In this document: piece by piece, positions 1 through 5,502 of the stretch | How the letters are laid out: each line of letters opens with the position of its first letter | Position numbering within the stretch: the first letter of the stretch is position 1 | Origin: JALOLG01 sp035557475 | GTDB taxonomy: Bacteria > Actinomycetota > Acidimicrobiia > Acidimicrobiales > Ilumatobacteraceae | Assembly: GCA_035557475.1 (NCBI GenBank) | Contig: DATMDV010000105.1 | Span: 1-5,502, forward strand | Direction: 5' to 3' | Length of the DNA: 5,502 bases | Made by a program: the position numbers and the translations under genes | Notes under the pieces: model-generated | What the model was told of the DNA's origin: nothing | Database searches by the model: none | Seen by the model: the letters and a program-made list of their open reading frames with translations, nothing else

Positions 1-399
1 CGCGTCGGGATCGCTGCTGAGCATCCGGACGTCCGGGGCCAGCACGGCGAGTCCGTCGAACCATCCCTCGTCGTGACGGTGGACGGCGAGGTTGGTGTCG
101 CACAGTGGCCACGACCGCTGCTCGGCCATGAGCGCGATCACCGCGGTGTCGACGATCACACCACTGATCCAGCCGGCGAAGTACGACCCGGCGACGTCGC
201 GCTTGCCGCACGCGGCACCCTCGACGATGGTCTGGTACCAGTCGTCGAGCAAGGCGGCGTCGGCGAGCACCTCGTCGAGGCGATGCCAACCATCCCCGCC
301 CGGCTCGCCGGCGACGAACCGGCAGTACTCGTCGGCCGCATCGAGCCGGGCGAGCGTGTCGGCGAGCGGACCACGGCCCGGGACTACCGGCGGTGTCAT
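1..399 (-). CDS. Partial protein, possibly FhuF-like iron reductase (N-terminal part)
   Basis: The frame is open from an ATG at 399 to the left edge with no stop, giving 133 residues of an unfinished protein. The start is well fixed: no ATG, GTG or TTG lies upstream in frame before a TAG stop, and an AGGTG element sits 8 nt before the ATG. The protein begins MTPPVVPGRG. It has an acidic helical first half, then a hydrophobic helix-like stretch at about residues 70-92 (GSYFAGWISG, then VIVDTAVIAL), then a segment with WPLCDTNLAVHR and WFDGLAVLAPD. This layout resembles actinobacterial FhuF-like (2Fe-2S) ferric-siderophore reductases, which reduce iron from siderophores in the cytoplasm. The diagnostic C-terminal cysteine cluster of that family would lie outside the window, so the assignment is tentative. 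Codon positions look like a real gene, with G/C-rich third bases. It is divergent from the carbonic anhydrase gene. Confidence 0.72.
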   Translation of the reverse strand, partial: MTPPVVPGRGPLADTLARLDAADEYCRFVAGEPGGDGWHRLDEVLADAALLDDWYQTIVEGAACGKRDVAGSYFAGWISGVIVDTAVIALMAEQRSWPLCDTNLAVHRHDEGWFDGLAVLAPDVRMLSSDPDA

Positions 400-493
400 G
401 CGAGGCGCACCTGGTTCATCTGATAGGTGAGGCTACTGTTGACTGACAGGTGACCCGAATATCCGTGACGTCTGCTGCAGGAGGTGCCGCACC
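400..493. promoter_or_regulatory. Divergent intergenic region between the left-edge gene and the carbonic anhydrase
   Basis: This 94-nt gap is clearly less GC-rich than its neighbours and must hold the 5' signals of both divergent genes. A TTGACT hexamer at 439-444 on the plus strand resembles a -35 element. The nearest -10-like hexamer (TATCCG at 460-465) is only 15 nt away and matches poorly, so a sigma-70-type promoter for the carbonic anhydrase is only a suggestion. The sequence AGGTGA occurs twice, at 425-430 and 448-453. No convincing minus-strand promoter was found. Confidence 0.3.
479..485 (+). promoter_or_regulatory. Strong Shine-Dalgarno site for the carbonic anhydrase
   Basis: AGGAGGT is a near-perfect complement of the 16S rRNA 3' end. 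Its 8-nt spacer to the GTG at 494 decides that start over the internal ATG at codon 10 and suggests efficient translation. Confidence 0.85.
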
Positions 494-1018
494 GTGGCGA
501 AGTTTCCTAGCGTGCGGGACATGGCTGGTGAGTTCGACGACCTACTGGAGGCGAACCGGACGTTCGCCGCGTCGTTCGCGCTGGCCGGCTTCGATGGTGT
601 CGCCCACGCCGGCGTCGCCGTCGTGACGTGCATGGACTCGCGCATCGACCCGCTGGGGATGCTCGGGCTACGGCCCGGCGACGCCAAGATCTTCCGCAAT
701 CCGGGTGGTCGCGTGACGCTGGCTGCGCTCGAAGCCCTCGTGCTCGGTGTGCACCTGCTCGGTGTCGAGCGGATACTCGTCATTCCGCACACCCAGTGCT
801 TGATGGCATCGTCCAGCGAGAACGAGTTGCGGATGCGGGTCAGCGCGTCGAGCGGCCAGGATGCGTCGTGGCAATCATTCGCGGTGGTCGTCGACCAACT
901 CGATGCCTTGCACGAGGACGTCCGCACGGTTCAGGCGCATCCACTCATTCCGGCGACGGTTGCGGTCGGCGGATTCCTGTACGACGTCGACACCGGCCGT
1001 CTCGAGCAGAAGGTCTGA
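494..1018 (+). CDS. Beta-class carbonic anhydrase-like protein (CanA/Rv1284-like), variant zinc site
   Basis: This 174-residue protein has the layout of small actinobacterial beta-carbonic anhydrases such as mycobacterial Rv1284, which interconvert CO2 and bicarbonate in the cytoplasm. The first zinc-site motif is CMDSR at residues 46-50, with Cys46 as ligand and the Asp48/Arg50 dyad. The family segment MLGLRPGDAKIFRNPGG follows at 56-72. The second motif is HTQC at 99-102, supplying His99 and Cys102. The C-terminal GGFLYDVDTGRL (about 158-169) is also typical. The family motif is normally HTDCG or HTKCG. Here Gln101 replaces the usual D/K, and Leu103 replaces the glycine after the zinc cysteine. 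All visible metal ligands remain, so the protein probably binds zinc, but activity is uncertain. The start is GTG at 494, chosen by the strong ribosome-binding site. The gene is transcribed alone, divergent from the left-edge gene and convergent with the alcohol dehydrogenase. Confidence 0.9.
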   Translation: MAKFPSVRDMAGEFDDLLEANRTFAASFALAGFDGVAHAGVAVVTCMDSRIDPLGMLGLRPGDAKIFRNPGGRVTLAALEALVLGVHLLGVERILVIPHTQCLMASSSENELRMRVSASSGQDASWQSFAVVVDQLDALHEDVRTVQAHPLIPATVAVGGFLYDVDTGRLEQKV

Positions 1019-1030
1019 GTCGTCGCCATC

Positions 1031-1057
1031 GTGCGCCGGGAGCTCGCACTCGCGTGC
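1031..1057. terminator. Weak stem-loops in the convergent gap, possible shared terminator
   Basis: The 46-nt gap between the two convergent stops contains GTGCG (1031-1035) pairing with CGCAC (1045-1049). An alternative stem pairs GCAC (1046-1049) with GTGC (1054-1057). The two stems are mutually exclusive. Both are short and neither is followed by a T-run, so this is only a possible site of transcription termination. Confidence 0.2.
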
Positions 1058-1064
1058 TCCTCGC

Positions 1065-2102
1065 TCAGGCACGGACGAGCACGGCGGCGCCGTCGACCTT
1101 GTCGTCCCACAGGTCGCGCAGCGCCTGGTCGGCGGCCCCGAACGGATACGTGACCGTGTGGACCCGGACGCCGGCGTCGGCCGCTTCCCGCAAGAACCGC
1201 TCGCCGTCGAGCCGGGTGTTGGCGGTGACGCTGCGCACCTGGCGTTCCTGGAACAGTTCGTTCGTGTAGTCGATCGGCGGGATGGCCGACAGATGGATCC
1301 CGGCGATCGCCAGCGTGCCCCCGCGGTCGAGTGCCCCGAGCGCGACCGGGACGAGCTCGCCGGCCGGTGCGAACAGGATCGCGGCGTCGAGCGGTTCGGG
1401 GGGACTTGCGGACGCCGGACCCGCGGACGCGCACCCGAGCTCGAGGGCGAGCGCCCGCGCTGACGCGCTGCGGGTCATCACGTGAACCGTTGCACCTCGG
1501 TGGATCGCGATTTGGGCGGCGAGATGCGCGGATCCTCCGAAGCCGTAGATTCCGAGCCGGCCGCCGTCGGGGACGAGCGCCCGTTCCAGTGCGCGGTAGC
1601 CGATGATGCCGGCGCACAGCAGGGGAGCCGCGGAAACGTCGTCGAACTCGGGCGGCAGACGGTACGCGTAGTCCTCCGCCACGACCGCGTACTCGGCGTA
1701 CCCACCGTCGTCGTCCCACCCCGTGAATCGCGGCGCCAGGCAGAGGTTCTCGCGGTCGGTCGCGCAGAACCGGCAGCTGCCACATGTGCTCCGCAACCAC
1801 GCGATGCCGACTCGCTCACCGGCCACGAAGCGCGGGGCGTCGGCTCCCAGCGATTCGACGTAGCCGACGATCTCGTGCCCGGGCACGACATCAGGGCGAT
1901 GGACCGGAAGATCGCCGGCCGCGATGTGCAGGTCGGTTCGGCACACACCGCAGGCGGCAACGCGGACCAGGATCTCCGATCTCCCGGGACGGGGGATCGG
2001 TCGACGACCGCGCACCATTGGGCGCTGGTCGACCGGACCTGGACGCACGACCGACCACACGTCCATGTCGGCGACGCCCGCGATCGACTCCTTGGCGGTC
2101 AT
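1065..2102 (-). CDS. Zinc-dependent alcohol dehydrogenase, MDR superfamily (AdhA/Rv1862-like)
   Basis: This 345-residue protein oxidises an alcohol to an aldehyde or ketone, or the reverse, with NAD(P). The N-terminal GroES-like domain holds the catalytic zinc ligands Cys54 (in CGVCRTDLH), His76 (in VPGHE) and Cys163 (in LLCAG). The four structural-zinc cysteines are Cys107, Cys110, Cys113 and Cys121. The Rossmann motif GFGGSAH is at 187-193. Signature stretches such as GIAWLRSTCG, FTGWDDDGGYAEY and ERQVRSVTANTR match the actinobacterial AdhA group closely, and the length is normal. It is the last gene of the minus-strand operon, 21 nt after the SDR stop. The start is uncertain: the ATG at 2102 has GGAG directly against it with no spacer. 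An internal ATG at 2066 (Met13, MDVWSVVRPGP) matches where relatives usually begin but has no good ribosome-binding site either. The true substrate is unknown. Confidence 0.93.
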   Translation of the reverse strand: MTAKESIAGVADMDVWSVVRPGPVDQRPMVRGRRPIPRPGRSEILVRVAACGVCRTDLHIAAGDLPVHRPDVVPGHEIVGYVESLGADAPRFVAGERVGIAWLRSTCGSCRFCATDRENLCLAPRFTGWDDDGGYAEYAVVAEDYAYRLPPEFDDVSAAPLLCAGIIGYRALERALVPDGGRLGIYGFGGSAHLAAQIAIHRGATVHVMTRSASARALALELGCASAGPASASPPEPLDAAILFAPAGELVPVALGALDRGGTLAIAGIHLSAIPPIDYTNELFQERQVRSVTANTRLDGERFLREAADAGVRVHTVTYPFGAADQALRDLWDDKVDGAAVLVRA

Positions 2103-2123
2103 CTCCGCAGCCGGGAGGGCGGA

Positions 2124-3000
2124 TCAAGAAGCGTGTTCGGCGGTGATCGGCGTCCCCATCTCACCGCTCCAATCGTCCCATGGTTGTGGGTTCTGCGCAT
2201 AGCCGCCGCTCGCACTCCACCCACCGTCGACGTTGAGCACGGCGCCGGTGACGAAGCTGGACGCGTCGGACGCGAGGAACAAGAACGGACCCACCAACTC
2301 GGGGAGCTCTCCCATGCGGCGCATCGGCGTGCGACTGCGCATCCAGTCGGCCATCCCGGAGTCCTCGAGCAGGGAGCGGGTCATCTCGGAGATGAAGAAG
2401 TTCGGGGCAAGGGCGTTGACGCGCAGCCCTCGATCGCCCCACTCGCAGGCCAACAGCCTGGTGAGCTGGTTGACGCCGCCCTTGGCGGCGAAGTAACCCG
2501 CGGTGCGGTTCTCGGCCCCGGCGTTGCCGAAGATCGACGACAGGTTGATGATGCTGCCGCCGCCCCCGCGCAGCATGTCGGGCGCGGCGGCGCGGGTGAC
2601 GTTGAACAGCCCGATCAGGTCGGTGTTGACCATCTTGGCGAACATCTCCGGTTCGCACCGCTCGCTGCGCACCAGCCGATCGTCGGCCCAGCCGGCGTTG
2701 TTGACGAGGACATCGATGCGGCCGAACGTCTCCATGGCCTGTTGAACGACTCGTTCGCAGTCGGCATACGACGTGACGTCGCCTTGGACGGCGAGACATC
2801 GTCGGCCGAGCCCTTCGACGAGCGCCTTGGTCGATTCGAGCTTGTCGACCGAGCGGGCCGTCACCACGACGTCGGCCCCGGCGGTGGCGAGGATCTCGGC
2901 GAACAGAACGCCGAGTCCGTAGGAGGCTCCGGTGACCAGTGCGACCTTGCCGTCGAGCCGGAACAGCTCGACGAGGTCGAGCCGTGGAGCGCCGGCCACC

Positions 3001-3008
<8 letters not shown>
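2124..3008 (-). CDS. Short-chain dehydrogenase/reductase (classical SDR)
   Basis: This 294-residue NAD(P)-dependent oxidoreductase probably oxidises a hydroxyl or reduces a keto group on the substrate handled by this operon. The cofactor motif TGASYGLG is at 26-33. NNAG is at 103-106. The catalytic set is Asn128, Ser158 (in INLSS), Tyr172 and Lys176 (YFAAK). The closing NVDGGW near the C-terminus is typical of FabG-like members. About 15 residues precede the core, and a tail of about 30 residues follows NVDGGW. Two positions are less usual: Tyr30 where basic residues are common, and Asn203 in LAPNFF where relatives mostly have APG. Arg52 after the second strand points towards NADP(H), but Tyr30 does not help, so cofactor choice is open. 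The ATG at 3008 overlaps the ligase stop by 8 nt (ATGGCTGA), and GGAG lies 6 nt before it, which suggests translational coupling. Confidence 0.94.
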
Positions 3009-4539
<1,531 letters not shown>

Positions 4540-4575
4540 CGGCCCCCCAGTCGTGTACCTGAGTTGACGAGTGTA

Positions 4576-5346
4576 TCAAGTTCGTGAGGCGTGCTCCGAG
4601 TGGTGGCTGCTGGCGGCCGCCTCGGCACGTTCGGAGCTGCCGGGATCGTCGCGGTGGTACGGGATCCCGAGCGCGTTGCAGTAGAGCCTGGTCAGCTGGA
4701 TGACCGCAACGTCGCGGTCGTATGGCTCGCCGAGGACGATCCAGACGTACGCCGAGCGGTCGACCATCGAGCCGAGGGCGCTGGCCGCGTAGGCAGGATC
4801 GATGCGCTCGTCGACCATGCCGTGCTGCTGCCAGCGACGGATCGATTCTGCGCCGCGCTGGACCCAGAAGCGGCGGCTGGCGCGGCGCACGGCGGCCAGA
4901 CGGGGATTGAACGTGGCGACCTGCTCGAGTACCGCCATCATCCGGGCATTGCCCTCGTACGCCTTGAGATAACCCCTGTTGGCACGCTCGATGCGTTCGC
5001 TCACGGCTCCGCTCGCGGGAACGTGGGGTTCCTCGTCGGCAATTCGCTGGAAGTCGTGGAGCAGGGCGTCGGCGACCTCGGCGAAGATCTCCTCCTTGGA
5101 GCTGAAGTAGGTGTAGAACGTTCCATGCGCGACCCGTGCCCGACCGGCGATGTCGCCGACGTTGGTGTCGAGGTAGCCGCGCTTCTCGAACAGTGACCGG
5201 GCCGCTTTGACCAGCGTCGAACGGGTGCGCGCACCTCGTGCCGTCAGCGGCGTGGTCGGCAGGGGCGTGACGTTCTCGGCCCGACTGGTCTCCTTGCCGA
5301 CCACAGACGCGCCGCCAGGCGATCTGGCATCCTTCCGCGCAAGCAT
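4576..5346 (-). CDS. TetR-family transcriptional regulator
   Basis: This 256-residue protein has a typical TetR DNA-binding domain at about residues 40-88. The first helix is around TLVKAARSLFEKRGY, and the helix-turn-helix covers VGDIAGRARVAHGTFYTYF with SSKEEIF after it. The C-terminal two thirds is helical and would form the ligand and dimer domain. The protein is longer than most TetR members (about 190-220 residues) because of an N-terminal extension of about 35 residues and a polar tail rich in Ser, Glu and His. The ATG at 5346 has AGGA 13 nt upstream, rather far. A GTG at codon 15 is an alternative that would shorten the extension. It stands first in the four-gene minus-strand cluster and is divergent from the gene at 5471. 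The likely role, by inference, is a ligand-released repressor of the catabolic genes and of itself. Confidence 0.93.
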   Translation of the reverse strand: MLARKDARSPGGASVVGKETSRAENVTPLPTTPLTARGARTRSTLVKAARSLFEKRGYLDTNVGDIAGRARVAHGTFYTYFSSKEEIFAEVADALLHDFQRIADEEPHVPASGAVSERIERANRGYLKAYEGNARMMAVLEQVATFNPRLAAVRRASRRFWVQRGAESIRRWQQHGMVDERIDPAYAASALGSMVDRSAYVWIVLGEPYDRDVAVIQLTRLYCNALGIPYHRDDPGSSERAEAAASSHHSEHASRT

Positions 5347-5423
5347 CGATTCAGCTTAGTCCTCTGGATATGACGCGAACGTCGAATCTCTGGCAGCCAT
5401 TGACGGCGACCAACTACGATTCA

Positions 5424-5452
5424 CGATCGGGCACGCTGGTCGTGCCGCATCG
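5424..5452. repeat. 29-bp imperfect inverted repeat, candidate TetR operator or leader hairpin
   Basis: GGCACG (5430-5435) and CGTGCC (5441-5446) form perfect 6-bp arms around CTGGT. After a 2-nt mismatch on each side, CGAT (5424-5427) pairs with ATCG (5449-5452), so 10 of 12 arm positions are complementary. Size and symmetry fit a TetR-dimer operator. It sits between the divergent starts, just upstream of the ribosome-binding site of the right-edge gene. It could equally be a hairpin in that gene's leader RNA. Confidence 0.45.
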
Positions 5453-5456
5453 AAGC

Positions 5457-5464
5457 AAAGGGGG
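5457..5464 (+). promoter_or_regulatory. Shine-Dalgarno site for the right-edge gene
   Basis: AAAGGGGG lies 6 nt before the ATG at 5471, which is good spacing and the main reason to call a gene there. Confidence 0.6.
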
Positions 5465-5470
5465 CTCGGC

Positions 5471-5502
5471 ATGGTCACCAAGCAGGGGAGAACGCCGTCC
5501 AT
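5471..5502 (+). CDS. Start of a divergent gene cut by the right edge
   Basis: An ATG with a strong ribosome-binding site opens a frame of ten complete codons (MVTKQGRTPS) before the window ends. Too little is visible to identify the product. It is transcribed away from the TetR gene and shares its control region, so it is a plausible target of that regulator. The call rests on the ribosome-binding site and position only. Confidence 0.5.
   Translation, partial: MVTKQGRTPS

Larger units (their letters stand above)
5347..5470. promoter_or_regulatory. Divergent intergenic control region of the TetR operon and the right-edge gene
   Basis: This 124-nt non-coding gap separates the TetR start from the plus-strand start at 5471, so it should carry both promoters. 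TTGACG (5400-5405) and TACGAT (5415-5420) on the plus strand resemble -35 and -10 elements but are only 9 nt apart, so they cannot form one promoter together. ACGAT is repeated at 5416-5420 and 5423-5427. A small palindrome TGGCAGCCA lies at 5391-5399, and a larger dyad is listed separately. Confidence 0.5.

Noticed and set aside
396..419. Seven-codon minus-strand frame (MNQVRLA) ending in an ATGA overlap with the start of the left-edge gene
   Set aside because: It has no ribosome-binding site of its own, and such a short frame is expected by chance.
433..927. A 164-codon minus-strand frame opposite the carbonic anhydrase
   Set aside because: It is Ser/Thr-rich with no domain, and overlaps a well-supported gene that has a strong ribosome-binding site.
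1873..1888. Perfect 16-bp palindrome TCGTGCCCGGGCACGA sharing the GGCACG/CGTGCC half-sites of the 5424-5452 dyad
   Set aside because: It encodes the conserved VPGHE zinc-ligand motif of the alcohol dehydrogenase, so codon choice explains it. The half-sites are also in the opposite arrangement to the dyad.
4540..4579. Possible internal promoter before the ligase (minus-strand TTGATA with a TACACG-like -10) and a GTGTA direct repeat at 4553-4557 and 4571-4575
   Set aside because: The -10 match is poor, the implied leader would be only a few bases, and the repeat is only 5 bp. Read-through from the TetR gene is simpler.

Overview
The window is GC-rich (roughly two thirds G+C by eye). Its codon choice and gene families (an AdhA-type zinc alcohol dehydrogenase, an acyl-CoA ligase with SDR and TetR partners, a CanA-like beta-carbonic anhydrase) suggest an actinobacterium, possibly an acidimicrobial or mycobacterial relative. 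That placement is inference from style, as no rRNA or marker gene is present. Coding density is high and no stretch over 300 bases lacks a gene. No tRNA, rRNA, CRISPR array, insertion sequence or prophage signal was seen.

Left part (1-1018): a minus-strand gene runs off the left edge. It is open for 133 codons and possibly belongs to the FhuF-like iron reductases. It is divergent from a plus-strand beta-carbonic anhydrase-like gene with an excellent Shine-Dalgarno. The zinc-binding residues of the anhydrase are present, but the residues around the second zinc cysteine are altered.

Central part (1065-5346): four minus-strand genes form a probable operon, in transcription order TetR regulator, acyl-CoA ligase (ANL superfamily), short-chain dehydrogenase (SDR) and zinc-dependent alcohol dehydrogenase (MDR). 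The gaps are 36 nt, an 8-nt overlap and 21 nt. Together they look like a catabolic module: an alcohol or hydroxy/keto group is oxidised by the MDR and SDR, and a carboxylate is activated to its CoA thioester by the ligase, under control of the TetR protein. The substrate cannot be read from the sequence. The last MDR gene converges on the carbonic anhydrase across a 46-nt gap.

Right part (5347-5502): an intergenic region separates the regulator from a divergent plus-strand gene that starts at 5471 with a strong ribosome-binding site and is cut by the window edge. The region carries a 29-bp imperfect dyad, which is the best candidate for a TetR operator or a 5'-leader hairpin. Overall this is a fairly ordinary metabolic region. 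The most checkable points are the variant carbonic anhydrase, the dyad, and the regulator-first catabolic operon.
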